64,000 nt of DNA, from positions 1,736,001 through 1,800,000 of the forward strand of contig NZ_JAZKUG010000001.1 in the NCBI RefSeq assembly GCF_036625195.1, read 5' to 3'. The notes under the pieces were generated by a model. That model had not been told where the DNA came from and made no database searches. It saw nothing but the letters and a program-made list of their open reading frames with translations. The DNA comes from Accumulibacter sp. (lineage in GTDB: Bacteria; Pseudomonadota; Gammaproteobacteria; Burkholderiales; Rhodocyclaceae). Positions 36,007-46,149 of the stretch are shown here, piece after piece (the first letter of the stretch is position 1; each line of letters starts with the position of its first letter). The position numbers and the translations under genes are program-made.

Positions 36007-39000
36007 CCAATCGTGGTGTCAATCGAGGAACATCAGGTGGAGGAAGGTCAACTCGGCCAGTGGCGAGACAACGGGCTACGGTCAGATCAAAAGCCTCGGC
36101 GAACCATTCCGGATCGAAGGACTGAACTTCTCGTACCTTCCTGATGAGGTGTGAGTGTTGGCTCCAATCAACGTGCAGGTCCATCGTCGTATTGAGTGCC
36201 AACAGCATGGGCAGATTGATTACCGAGTCATGAAATCCGTGGTTGACCGGACAGAAATACGGCCCAGCTCCGTGCTGCCTGGCGACGGCAACTTCCGCAG
36301 CGAATCCACTGGGCCACTGCCGGTCGGCGTTGTTGCGCAGCAGGTGCTGAACCCTTGAGTTTTCACCGTTGAATAGCTGCCCGGCAAAGACGCCGTCCAT
36401 TCGCGGGTCTTGGGCTGCCCTCAGGTCCTGGTTGATTTTCCCGGTCGCCTTCCCGCGCGCCACTTCCAGCAACACGCGAAGTGATGGGCAGGCGGATGCC
36501 AGTGCCTGAACTCGCCGATCAAGGTATTCCGAAACAACGAGGGCGCCAGCCTCATGTCCGTACCAGGACGTGCCCTGCGTAATGAGTGCGCGCATTGCCT
36601 GAACCCATGCGGTCAAGGGAATCATTTCCCAGACCGTAGGCAGCTCGATGGGGAATCGCTCGGCAAACCCAGCGGGCAGGCCACCCATACGCACCGCAAG
36701 TGCAGCCTGGCCCGCCCTGGACTGGGCGAAGCAACGCCACAGATCGAGAGTCGACAGGGGCAGGTGGCCCAGTTGTACCGCAAGCTGCTCAACCAGGCGC
36801 CAATCGTCGCTGATGAAGTCCTGCGCCAACGCGGCGATCACAGCATCAAGGGCATCCAGACGCTGTCGTTCTGTCGGAATGCCAAGCGCCGTAGTCAGCG
36901 TGATTTCAAGGCCAGGGGCTTCCTCTGCGTCTTGCCGCGCTGGCAGGGCTTCATTACGCGCCAGGACCGGCCATAACATCGGGCGGAAAGCCACTTGGGA
37001 ACCGCTGCCCGGATGGATCAGCCAGGCTCCGGGTGAAAGATCGGCAGACGGGAACATCCAGTTTCCGGTCGACACACCCTCGGAAAGAACAGGAGCCAAG
37101 CGAATGGGCTCATCCCCGGGGGCGTCGATCCGAAGTGCGACCACCGGCCATCCGGCGATATCCTCCGCCGAGAAGCGATGTAGATGTTCCTGCGGCAAAC
37201 CAAGCTGCGACACCATTGCCAGTCGTTCGAGTTCGAACTCGTAACGGGCCACTCGCAGCGTCGACGCTTCGCCACCGGGCAGGCCCAATCTGACGCTCAC
37301 ATGGGCATCGAGGGTGTCTGCGTCGGCGAGCATTCTCTGGATATCGTTCACATAGTCGACCAGGCGAATCTCGACGCGACTCCCTCCGACATTGGCCCTG
37401 ATCGTGTGCTCCACTATGCTGACCGGATGAGCGTGATTGCCGCGATGAAGTCCAAGCCTCAGCGTCGCCTGGTGGGCTCCAGGTCCGAGAAAACCCGTCA
37501 TTCGGGTGCCGCATACCCGGCCGACGGCGAGCAGGGCGCCATCCTCGAGTTGCGTGCCATTGGCGGCGATGGTACGCACCCCCTTGGCCGGGAATGGCAC
37601 CCTCAGTCGGACGATATGCGGGTTGCCACGCCACACGGCGTTGACCGAGCACCACTCGGGTGGATGGCCTTCGCCCTGGCACCTCAGATCAAGCACGACG
37701 CTCGCGCCGTCGATGCGCGTGTGCGACGAGACGCCCGGCGTGTCGCAATTCACCGTCACCAGATCCCAGTTGGCGAATCGCAGTGCGCCGCTCAACGGAT
37801 CAGCACCGGGCTCGACCGTCATGCTCGCCTGCGCAGGCAGGAGGACGACGTGCGCCCGCCATTTGGTTGCCCCTTGCGCCGGCCAGATTGCACTCACTGG
37901 ACCGGCGATTTCGTCCGGGCGCTGAGTCAGCCGTCCCCCCGGCACTCGCCAGGCGAGCGTACCTTGCGCCAATCTTTCCAGACCGTTCTCGGACACCTCG
38001 TACAGCTCTGGCACGCCACGAAACGCAACTGCGGGGTGATCAAACAGATCCCAGTACCGCTGCCCGCGAAGTTCAAACCGATCCTCGGTCGCCGCAGCCT
38101 GCCCGCACCTCACCCGGTAGTGCAGCCCGTCGCAAGCATCGATCCGAATGCCACCGCGGATCGTCCATACCCTTCGGGTGCCTCCCGATAGCTGGCCCTT
38201 GCAATCCACGGATGCGCCGTCGTCGGGCCGCAGATCCCAATCCTGCGGAGTGCACAGGATTCCCTCAAAACCGGCGATTGCCCCGGAACCTTGGCGAATC
38301 AGTCGACAAGGGTTCGCCGGATCATCGCCCTGCTCGAACATCCAGGGCAACTCGGGATCGAGCGCTTCGCCGCGGGCAATTTCCTTGTGGGGCGCCTCCC
38401 CGGTTGCGATCAGGAGCAACATCGTATGTTCGGCGGTTGCGAGATCTCCGCGCCTTTCCAGAGTGCGCCGTTCGACACGGTAGCGATCCTGGCCGGCCAG
38501 CCTGCGCAGGGAGACATCCACCGTTTGCTCGCCACGCGGAAACCGCAAGGTCAGGGTGCGGCTCAGCTTCTCAGGCTCGATTCCAAAAAGCCGCGCCAGT
38601 GGTGCCGAGTCCAGGAACTGTGGCAGCACGATTTCCGATCGGAGCTGAAAACAGTCTTGATCCGCGGTGTCCAGCCATCGCTCGACGAGGATTGCCTGGT
38701 TGCGATGGTCTTGCTCGCCTGGCGGGACACCGATAGCCAGCTTGAACAGCTCGATCGCCTGATGGCCATCGATCTTCAGCGGAAACTCGTCTCTCCATCC
38801 CTGGGCGGCCTGGTCAAGTTCGGCGACCACATCCGCGCCAATGGTCAGATTGGCCTGTTGCTTCAGACGCAGAATCGTGAGGACAACCTCGGTGAGCAGC
38901 ACGAAGACTTCGTTCTGCCGATAGGAATTCGGCAAGAAATGGGCAAGGCTCTTGATCCATTCAAGGATCTCCGCAGCGTCCGTTCCGCCACCGCCCGCAA

Positions 39001-39514
39001 GCTTGAGCGCCCGCTTCAGTATGCCGCCGATAGGGCCCTGCGCGCTTGCCAGCAGTCGCATCGGCAGGCCGCCCTGGAAAGCGATACTTCCCAGGTAGCG
39101 CAAACCGTGCGCGTTCGACAATCGCAGCCGCCAGCCTTGTAGGCCTTTTTCAACACATTCACTGCGCTCGGTCGGATTCCACGCGTCAGCGGAAGCGCCG
39201 ATAGCACTGACAATCGGTTCCCACGCGAATCCCGTTCCGTCATAGTTGCGACGCCACCATTCCGCTGCATAAAGAACGAACAGGGGTGGGAAGCAGGCGA
39301 CTTTGCGCGCCACGTCGCCGAGCGTAACGCTCCTCAGCCAAACGCCGACGCATTCTCGCATCACCGTCTCGAGATCCGAAAACTCCTGATCTTCGACCCG
39401 GTAGGTGTACAGCGGCCGGCCGGTCGGGTGATGAAATCCTCGTCGATTCAGGAAACTGCCCTGCCACTGGTGAATTGGATGCACGTCGCACACTCCCAAA
39501 CGGTCATTCGTCAA
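35957..39514 (-). CDS. druH: DruH-like protein (STY4851/ECs_5259 family)
   Basis: 1185 residues with no recognisable catalytic motif. It starts MTNDRLGVCDVHPIHQWQGS and consists of a helical N-terminal third and a beta-rich middle with many short strands. A C-terminal region contains YFCPVNHGFHDSVINLPMLL. Size, position immediately before a DruE helicase, and overlapping ends support DruH of type III Druantia. I base this on architecture and context, since no sequence search was possible. It starts 57 bp after the RelE-UvrD helicase gene, so it may be co-transcribed with it. The function of DruH is unknown. Confidence 0.7.
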   Translation of the reverse strand: MTNDRLGVCDVHPIHQWQGSFLNRRGFHHPTGRPLYTYRVEDQEFSDLETVMRECVGVWLRSVTLGDVARKVACFPPLFVLYAAEWWRRNYDGTGFAWEPIVSAIGASADAWNPTERSECVEKGLQGWRLRLSNAHGLRYLGSIAFQGGLPMRLLASAQGPIGGILKRALKLAGGGGTDAAEILEWIKSLAHFLPNSYRQNEVFVLLTEVVLTILRLKQQANLTIGADVVAELDQAAQGWRDEFPLKIDGHQAIELFKLAIGVPPGEQDHRNQAILVERWLDTADQDCFQLRSEIVLPQFLDSAPLARLFGIEPEKLSRTLTLRFPRGEQTVDVSLRRLAGQDRYRVERRTLERRGDLATAEHTMLLLIATGEAPHKEIARGEALDPELPWMFEQGDDPANPCRLIRQGSGAIAGFEGILCTPQDWDLRPDDGASVDCKGQLSGGTRRVWTIRGGIRIDACDGLHYRVRCGQAAATEDRFELRGQRYWDLFDHPAVAFRGVPELYEVSENGLERLAQGTLAWRVPGGRLTQRPDEIAGPVSAIWPAQGATKWRAHVVLLPAQASMTVEPGADPLSGALRFANWDLVTVNCDTPGVSSHTRIDGASVVLDLRCQGEGHPPEWCSVNAVWRGNPHIVRLRVPFPAKGVRTIAANGTQLEDGALLAVGRVCGTRMTGFLGPGAHQATLRLGLHRGNHAHPVSIVEHTIRANVGGSRVEIRLVDYVNDIQRMLADADTLDAHVSVRLGLPGGEASTLRVARYEFELERLAMVSQLGLPQEHLHRFSAEDIAGWPVVALRIDAPGDEPIRLAPVLSEGVSTGNWMFPSADLSPGAWLIHPGSGSQVAFRPMLWPVLARNEALPARQDAEEAPGLEITLTTALGIPTERQRLDALDAVIAALAQDFISDDWRLVEQLAVQLGHLPLSTLDLWRCFAQSRAGQAALAVRMGGLPAGFAERFPIELPTVWEMIPLTAWVQAMRALITQGTSWYGHEAGALVVSEYLDRRVQALASACPSLRVLLEVARGKATGKINQDLRAAQDPRMDGVFAGQLFNGENSRVQHLLRNNADRQWPSGFAAEVAVARQHGAGPYFCPVNHGFHDSVINLPMLLALNTTMDLHVDWSQHSHLIRKVREVQSFDPEWFAEAFDLTVARCLATGRVDLPPPDVPRLTPRLDDDGRRVFRRAPRGPR

Positions 39515-39571
39515 AGCAACTCTTGATGCAGTCTCCTGATGCTTGTTGCCCCGCGATTACTTGCCAGAAAT

Positions 39572-41692
39572 CTAGCCTCCGACCTTCCGGACTCGCGAAT
39601 CCCCATCCATCCGCATGTCTTCAAGAAACTCCGACCCAGGGGCCAGACTCGTCACCAGCAGATGATCCCGCGCGCGGGTGCAGGCAACGTACAGCAGGTG
39701 GCGTTCGGTGTCATAGATCTCCTGCAGGTCGGCGTCGTCACCGACCGTCTCGATGCGCTCCTGCAGCGGGATGACCTCGTCGTCGCAGGCCATCACCACC
39801 ACGGCGCGGAACTCCAGGCCCTTCGCGAGATGCATACTGCTGATCGACACGTGCCCGGTGACCATCTCGACGTGTTCATCGAGAATCCTGTAGACCAGCC
39901 CTGATAGCTGGACCGCTGCCTCGGCACGCTCTAACTGCGCTGCCGAGCGGACAAACACGCCGAACTCATGCGGCAGCACGCCAGCCCTGGCACGCTCGGC
40001 GATCCAGGCGCCGACGGCGCGCGCTTCCTCGCCTTCATCCCGGAAAGTCTGGATCGCTGGTGGCGGTCCGTTGAATACCGAAACCGTATCGCTGCGGTCC
40101 TCGGTGTTGCCATCGCAGTCGGCGACGGTCGATGCCAGCAGGCGGTCGGCCTGCGTGCGAATCTGGTGCGAAGTCCGGTAGTTGACGCGCAGGGTGCGCG
40201 ACCGGCCGCGGATGTCCACCCCCTGCGACTTCCAGGAAAAGGGCTGCTGGAAGATGCGCTGCCCGAGGTCGCCAGCGAAGAACAGCGCGTTGGCCCGGTG
40301 ACCGCCGAGTGCAGCCAGAAATCGCAGGTGTGCGACACCGATGTCTTGCGCCTCATCGACGACCGCGAAGTCGAATACCGCATGCGGGCTCGTCGAGAGC
40401 ACGGCGGCCAGCGCGGTGAACAGCTCGGCGTGCGTCACCAGCCTGCGTTCGTGCAAGGCCGAACGAACGCGCTCGAAGATCGACCACAGCAGCGCGCGTT
40501 GCGCCTCCGGCAGCCGGGTCTTCCTGCCCAACCGGGCCACATCGCGGTAGTCCTCCCAGGTCGACAACTGCCACGCATCGACCACCTGTTCCCATTCCGT
40601 CAGCAGGAAGTGCTGGCCGAACTTGTGGTTGGCTACGGCACGCGCCGCCTCCTTCAACGCTTCGCGGACGATTTCGCGGCTGGCAATCGCCGCCGGCCCG
40701 ATGTGCGCCTTGTAGAGACGAAGGCCGATGGTGTTGAGCGAATGAACGTCGATACGTTCGGCAAGGCGTGGCTCATGATCGAGCAGTCGCCGCAGCTTAG
40801 TGCGCAAGGCACTGGCCAGCGCGTCGGAGAAGGTCGTCAGCAGCACCCGCGCATCGGCATGCGTGCGCGCGAGAAATGCCGCCCGATGCAGCGCGACGAT
40901 CGTCTTGCCCGTGCCCGCCGAGCCGGAAACCCGAGCCGGACCGGCGTAGTCGCGCTCGACCCACTGCCGCTGTTCGGGGTGCAGAAAGATCGTCCACTTT
41001 TCCCACGGGTAATCGAGTGCACGCTGCAGTTCCTCGACGTTGGTCATGACGCGGAAGCGGCGTTGCGCGTCCGGATGGTCGAAGGGGTTGGTTGTCGCCG
41101 GCTGCAGTGTCGGCACCCGCGGTTTGCCGCCCGTCGCCAGTTCCAGCAGGGCCTCGGCCGCCTCGGCAGGCAGATGGTCGGACAAGGCCAGCAGCGTGTC
41201 CTCGGTCGCCTGCCTGACGTCGTCCAGCCACTCGACGGGCACGCCGTAGGCCAGCAGTTCGTCGTCACTCCGCCCGGCGAACAGCGGCTTCAGCACCGGG
41301 GCGGCTGGCGGGGCGAGCGGCAGTTCCGCCTGCACATACACCGGAACGAACACCTGCTGCACGGTCTCGCGGATTTCGACCCACTGCGCGGCGCCGGTGG
41401 TCGGGTGCGTCTCCAGCTTGCGCCGTTCCGCCCAGTCATAGGCCCGGTCATGGTGGTCGACGTAGCAGAGAAGGAAGCTCGCATCGCTTTTGTGCACGAT
41501 CAGGCGAATGTCGCTGCTGACCCGCACCGACCAGAAATTCCGGTCCCTCGCCCTGTCCAGCCTGTGCAGGCTCATGCCGGGGTTGGCCGGGTTGAGCTGC
41601 AGGTCGAAGGCGGTGGTCTTTGCCGCTCGCTGCTCGTCGCCGGTCAGATGCGCCAAGCTATCGGTGAAGGTGTCGGCGATGCGGAATTCCAT
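39572..41692 (-). CDS. UvrD/Rep-type helicase fused to an N-terminal RelE/ParE-like domain
   Basis: 706 residues. The first ~95 residues (MEFRIADTFTDSLAHLTGDE, RDRNFWSVRVSSDIRLIVHK, CYVDHHDRAYDWAERRKLE) have the RelE/ParE toxin fold signature. The helicase follows: VSGSAGTGKTIVALHRAAFL (Walker A, about 258-265), FDFAVVDEAQDIGVAHLRFL (motif II), TLRVNYRTSHQIR, SISSMHLAKGLEFRAVVVMA and LLYVACTRARDHLLVTS (motif VI). It is an SF1 helicase with a possible ribonuclease- or gyrase-targeting domain. Fusions of this kind occur in other genomes, but I know of no experimental function. Its neighbours suggest defense. Confidence 0.85.
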   Translation of the reverse strand: MEFRIADTFTDSLAHLTGDEQRAAKTTAFDLQLNPANPGMSLHRLDRARDRNFWSVRVSSDIRLIVHKSDASFLLCYVDHHDRAYDWAERRKLETHPTTGAAQWVEIRETVQQVFVPVYVQAELPLAPPAAPVLKPLFAGRSDDELLAYGVPVEWLDDVRQATEDTLLALSDHLPAEAAEALLELATGGKPRVPTLQPATTNPFDHPDAQRRFRVMTNVEELQRALDYPWEKWTIFLHPEQRQWVERDYAGPARVSGSAGTGKTIVALHRAAFLARTHADARVLLTTFSDALASALRTKLRRLLDHEPRLAERIDVHSLNTIGLRLYKAHIGPAAIASREIVREALKEAARAVANHKFGQHFLLTEWEQVVDAWQLSTWEDYRDVARLGRKTRLPEAQRALLWSIFERVRSALHERRLVTHAELFTALAAVLSTSPHAVFDFAVVDEAQDIGVAHLRFLAALGGHRANALFFAGDLGQRIFQQPFSWKSQGVDIRGRSRTLRVNYRTSHQIRTQADRLLASTVADCDGNTEDRSDTVSVFNGPPPAIQTFRDEGEEARAVGAWIAERARAGVLPHEFGVFVRSAAQLERAEAAVQLSGLVYRILDEHVEMVTGHVSISSMHLAKGLEFRAVVVMACDDEVIPLQERIETVGDDADLQEIYDTERHLLYVACTRARDHLLVTSLAPGSEFLEDMRMDGDSRVRKVGG

Positions 41693-41711
41693 CGGTTGTC
41701 CCGTGCAGGGA

Positions 41712-43175
41712 TTACAGCCCGGCCGTCAGGTCGACAAGGCTCTGCGGCAAGACGTCACGCTCGTGCAGTGCCGTCCTGACGTTCTCGCCAATGGCGGGTG
41801 CGATGGCCACATACTCGCTCGTCCACCCTTTGAACTTCGCATGCGCATCGAGGAACCGCCCGGCACTACGCTTCAGCGCATCGGCAGCGCCAGGCAGCCG
41901 GTCAGGATTACGCTTGCAGGTGCCGAAGCGAATTCGCTTCTCGTCTTCATTGACTGCCACCAGATCAATCTCGACATCGGAGCGATCCCAGTAGCCGCGA
42001 ATCCGCTCGCTGAGCGCGAAGTCGCCAATTTCCAGACGGCTGCGCTCGGCGTAGAGTTGGCCCGCCAGATCTTCCAGGGCATATCCCTCGACGTCGGCCA
42101 AACGTCCATCGGCCTGGTCGATCAGCACCTCGACCGGCCTGAAGGCGACTGCTGAGACAGGCCGCTGCAACGCCGACAGCCAGGCACGCAGGAAATTGTC
42201 ACGGATGTAATAGCGGCCGCTGCGGGCCCGCGCGGGCGAGAAGATCGGCAAGCGCCGCTCGATCATGCGGTAGCGTTCGGACAGGATTTTCAGATAGCCG
42301 CCCACCTGGCGTACCTCGCCGGGACCGGAAAGCTCGACCATGGTGGCTTCGATATCGGCGTTGGTGCAGCCCGGATGTCGGGCCAGGTACTGCAGCACCA
42401 TGTCGTAACGCCCGCGCAGTTCGCGCAGAAACCAGTTGTCGGCTTCGTTACGCAAGGGCGACGAACTGGAGAAGAACAGGCTGCGCAGCAAAGGCCGGCG
42501 CTCCGCATTCAGCACACCCTGCTCGTAGGCATCGCGGTAAAACTTCGGCACCCCCTCGAACAGATTCCAGAGAAAAAGCAACCGTGCCGGATCGTCGTCG
42601 GCATGGACGCGCAGAATCTCCAGCACCGAGGCGATATCGAGATGTCCCAGTTCGATCGTGTCTGTGGTGCGGTTGAACAACGGGGCATCCCGGTCCTCGA
42701 GCACCGCCGTCATTTCCGCATGCAGCGAGCCGAGGACGATCAAGCCGCCGGCGACCTCCGCTGCACGCGCAGCGAGACGATCGACTTCGGCCTGCAGCAG
42801 CGAGCAGAAGTCAGCCAGTTGCTTGCGATGGAAATACTGAAACTCGTCGAGGGCGACGACGTAGCCGGCGCTTGCCAGCCGGCCGATCAGTTGTGCCAGC
42901 TCGCCCAGGCTGGAGACCCGCGCATCGATGCCGAAGGTTTCCAGATAGCCGTTGCAGGCGGCCACGACGCCGGCGGGGTCGGAATCCGGGATCTGGATGT
43001 AGAGGGTCTTGTCGATGCCGGCGTCGCGCAGCGCCTCCTGGATCAGCGCGGTCTTGCCGATTCGCCGCCGCCCTGAAATCTGCAGGAAAAACCACCGCCG
43101 CCGCTCCAGAATGCGCTGCATCTGTTGCAGTTCGGAGCGGCGGCCGTAAAACGACCAAGGAGCCATGTCAGTCAT
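41712..43175 (-). CDS. ATPase_2/DUF234-type P-loop ATPase
   Basis: 487 residues. FYGRRSELQQMQRILERRR and LQISGRRRIGKTALIQEALR (Walker A, about 35-42) open an archaeal-type ATPase_2 (PF01637-like) domain. GYVVALDEFQYFHR is Walker B. The C-terminal part (SPARARSGRYYIRDNFLRAW, EGYALEDLAGQLYAERS) matches DUF234 and includes a nuclease-like stretch, DVEIDLVAVNEDEKRIRFGT. This family is frequent in archaea and in bacterial defense and mobile regions, with unknown function. It ends 19 bp before the RelE-UvrD start, so the two are probably one transcription unit. Confidence 0.82.
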   Translation of the reverse strand: MTDMAPWSFYGRRSELQQMQRILERRRWFFLQISGRRRIGKTALIQEALRDAGIDKTLYIQIPDSDPAGVVAACNGYLETFGIDARVSSLGELAQLIGRLASAGYVVALDEFQYFHRKQLADFCSLLQAEVDRLAARAAEVAGGLIVLGSLHAEMTAVLEDRDAPLFNRTTDTIELGHLDIASVLEILRVHADDDPARLLFLWNLFEGVPKFYRDAYEQGVLNAERRPLLRSLFFSSSSPLRNEADNWFLRELRGRYDMVLQYLARHPGCTNADIEATMVELSGPGEVRQVGGYLKILSERYRMIERRLPIFSPARARSGRYYIRDNFLRAWLSALQRPVSAVAFRPVEVLIDQADGRLADVEGYALEDLAGQLYAERSRLEIGDFALSERIRGYWDRSDVEIDLVAVNEDEKRIRFGTCKRNPDRLPGAADALKRSAGRFLDAHAKFKGWTSEYVAIAPAIGENVRTALHERDVLPQSLVDLTAGL

Positions 43176-43296
43176 GTCAATCGGATTAGCCCGGCTAATA
43201 TAAAAGTTTTTACCTTAACTGAAAAACGGCTGCAAGCTGTTGATTGACTGCGGCTAATCGCTACTCACAACAAGCCGCCGAGCACCTGCTGTGACG

Positions 43297-46149
43297 CTAG
43301 GCTCTGAAAACCTTCATCACTTCATCGCCCAGGTGGTTGATCACCTTCACCGCGATCCGCCCCGACTTCGGCTTCTCGAACGGACGCGAGGTGTCGCTGT
43401 TCAGGCTGGCCCAGGCTTCGGGGTCGATTTCCGCCTTGAGCGTCGTTTTCAATGCGCTTTAGGGGTCGTTGGCGCCAAGGAAGTAGGCGTGGCGGACGAA
43501 GAAGCTTTCCTGGTTGTAGTCGGTATCGATGAACCAGCAGGCGATGCCGTCGGTGCTGTCGCTGATGACTTCGCCAGTCTGCGGTTTGAAGACATCGACG
43601 CCGTTCACCTTGATGCACAGCTTGCCGTCGTCCTGCGGCAGCAGGCTGATGTCCGGCTCGCCGAAGATGACGAAGAGATTGCCCTTGCCGGTGTTCTTGA
43701 GGTCCGCAGCCATGTGCAGGTCGGCGTTCATGCGCGCCTTGAGCACCGGGATGCGCCCCAGCTTGCTGAACTCGGTGGCGTGCGCCTCGTAGTTGAAGGC
43801 GCAGGCGATCAGCGCGTCGAAGCCGGCTTCGCCGCACTCGCGGGCGGCTTCGACCAGGTCGCTGCGCTGCACGGTGCCGAACTCGGGGCCGATGAAGATT
43901 CCGGCACGTTTCTCGCGCACTTCACCTTCCTGGCCTTCGAGATAGCGTCCTTCGGCGCAGATCGCCCCTTCACCCGGCCATGGCGTCAGCGCGGTGAAGC
44001 TGATCCGGTCTTCCCGGTGCGCCTGCTGCACGCCGGCGGTCTTGAGGTTTTCCAGAATCAACTGCGCGAAGGACTGGCGGGCGGTGTATTCGGCGCGGTC
44101 TTGCTGGAAACCGTCGATCAGTTCGTCGTCCTCGTCGACGCCGATCATCCGGTGCGGCGAGAGGCTCTCGACGGTGAAGGGACCGGCGACGCGCACGCAC
44201 TTTTTGTTCTCGTAGGGCCTGTCGTAGAGGGTCTCGAAATCCGCCTTGGCGGCGATCGAGGCGTCGATTTCCTTCTGCCGGGCGATGCGCGCCTGCCACC
44301 AGTCGGCGTGCAGCTTCTTCGCGGGGTCGGGCCAGGACTGGTCGGCTTCGCGCGGGATCTCCCACTCCTGCCAGGTTCTCTTGAGCGCGGCATTCAGCGA
44401 TTCACGCAAGGGCTCCAGCTTCGCCTGCCACTGCTCCCAGATGACATCGATCTCGGCGTTGTTGGCGATCGACTTGAGCGTGATGTGCGGCACGCGCTCA
44501 TAGACGAAGCCGTGGCGGATGTTGCCCTGCACCGGTTGCGTGCTCGGCGCGCTGCGGCTGACTTCAGCTTCCTTGATCTGGCCCTCGCGGGAGTCGGCGA
44601 GGAGGTAGAACGGATAGCGCGCGCCCATGATGCGGGCGCGGGCCAGCGCGAGTGCGACGCGCGAGGTGTCGATCGTGATCCAGCGACGGCCCCATTGCTC
44701 GGCGACGGTGGCGGTGGTGCCGGAACCGCAGGTGGGGTCGAGAACGAGGTCGCCGGGGTCGCTGGCCATCAGAATGCAGCGCTGTATCACCTTCGTCGCC
44801 GTCTGAACGACATATGTCTGCTCTTCCGTGAAACTGCCGGCCCCTCCATCGTTCCACATGTTCGACAGCGGCAATACAGGGTTATCTTGCATGAGGTACG
44901 CATACCGAAGGTTCTCGCCCACGCGGAATATCCTGCTCGCGGTGTTCAAACGCTTGAGGCCTTCATAGCCGACGCTCCACTGCCGATTCGAGGGTGGTTT
45001 GAAGGCCTTCCCGTGAAACGCAAACGCGTCCGACCTAGTCTTGCTCTCGTGTTGCGACGTAAGGGACACGCTTTGAGCAAGAAGACGATCTTCAGTATCC
45101 AGGCCAAGCTTCTTCGCCTGACTCTCAGTGACTACTGAACCATCAGCGTCCCAGAAGTACCGAAAGGAGGCCGACCCCTCGGATGGATCCCGAGAGGATA
45201 GGATTGGGCGGAATTTGCAGTTTGGTTTTACCTTCGCGAACCACACCAGGTAGTCACAAACTGTGGCTGGGGTTTTGTCGGTGAGGCTGCCGGTTTTCTT
45301 GAAAGAAATAACCGAGACGCAATTGTCCTCACCGAAGATTTCATCCAGGACTGCCCGGACGCGGTGGACATTCTCTTCGCCAATCTGCACGAAGATCGAC
45401 CCCGATTCGGTCAGCAAATCCCGTGCCACGGTCAGCCGGTCGCGCAGGTAGGTCAGGTAGCTGTGAATCCCGTCGCGCCACGTATCCCGAAACGCCTTGA
45501 CCTGCTCCGGCTCGCGCGTGATGTGACTCGCATTGCCATCCTTGACGTCATGGCTGGTGGTGGACCACTGGAAATTGCTGTTGAACTTGATTCCGTAAGG
45601 CGGATCGAGGTAGATGCACTGCACCTTGCCGCGCAGGCCCTCGCGCTCGGAGAGGCTGGCCATGACCTGCAGCGAATCGCCGAGGATCATGCGGTTGCTC
45701 CAGTTCTGGTCGTGCTGGTAGAAATCGGTCTTGTTGGCGCCCTTGGGGATGCCGTTGAAATCGGCGAAGAGATCGGGCGTGATCTGCCCAGCCTCGTGCT
45801 GGCGCTCCTTGGTGCTGCGCAGCAGGTCGTCGATCAGCACCTTCGGGTGCACCTTTTCCTGGATGTAGAGCGGTGGCGCGGAGACGACGAGGTCGCTCCA
45901 GTCCTGCTCGTCCTTGCCGCGCCAGACCAGCTGCGGGTCGAGGTCGCGATTTCTGGCCGACTTCTCCTCACCCAGTTCGGCTGCGTCGGGGCGCGGGTAG
46001 CGGATCTGCTTCGGCTGCTGCTGCTCGGTCGGCAGCACTGCCTGGTATTCGGCGGTCGGGATGTTCCTGCGCCGGGCCTCGTCGTGGGTGAGGGTTTCGA
46101 CCAACTTGCCCGGGGTGCCGACAGATGTTCGCTTGGCCATACTGCTCAT
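43297..46149 (-). pseudogene. mod: Type III R-M methyltransferase (Mod) with premature TAA
   Basis: DNA adenine methyltransferase of beta-class order: DPPYG at 182-186 (CIYLDPPYGIKFNSNF), then the SAM-binding VLDPTCGSGTTATVAEQWG near 471. The annotated open frame stops at TAA 43459-43461 after 896 residues. Continuing in the same frame gives 53 more codons of conserved family sequence, TTLKAEIDPEAWASLNSDTS and then KPKSGRIAVKVINHLGDEVM, ending at 43297. The stop replaces a codon expected to be TAC, so this is a nonsense mutation or sequencing error. The catalytic domain is complete, so partial activity is possible. Its start overlaps the fic stop (ATGA); MAKRTSV at 46140 is an alternative start. 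Confidence 0.88.

Noticed and set aside
43291..45138. 615-codon plus-strand frame across the mod gene
   Set aside because: Antisense to the methyltransferase with its DPPY motif; no family features.
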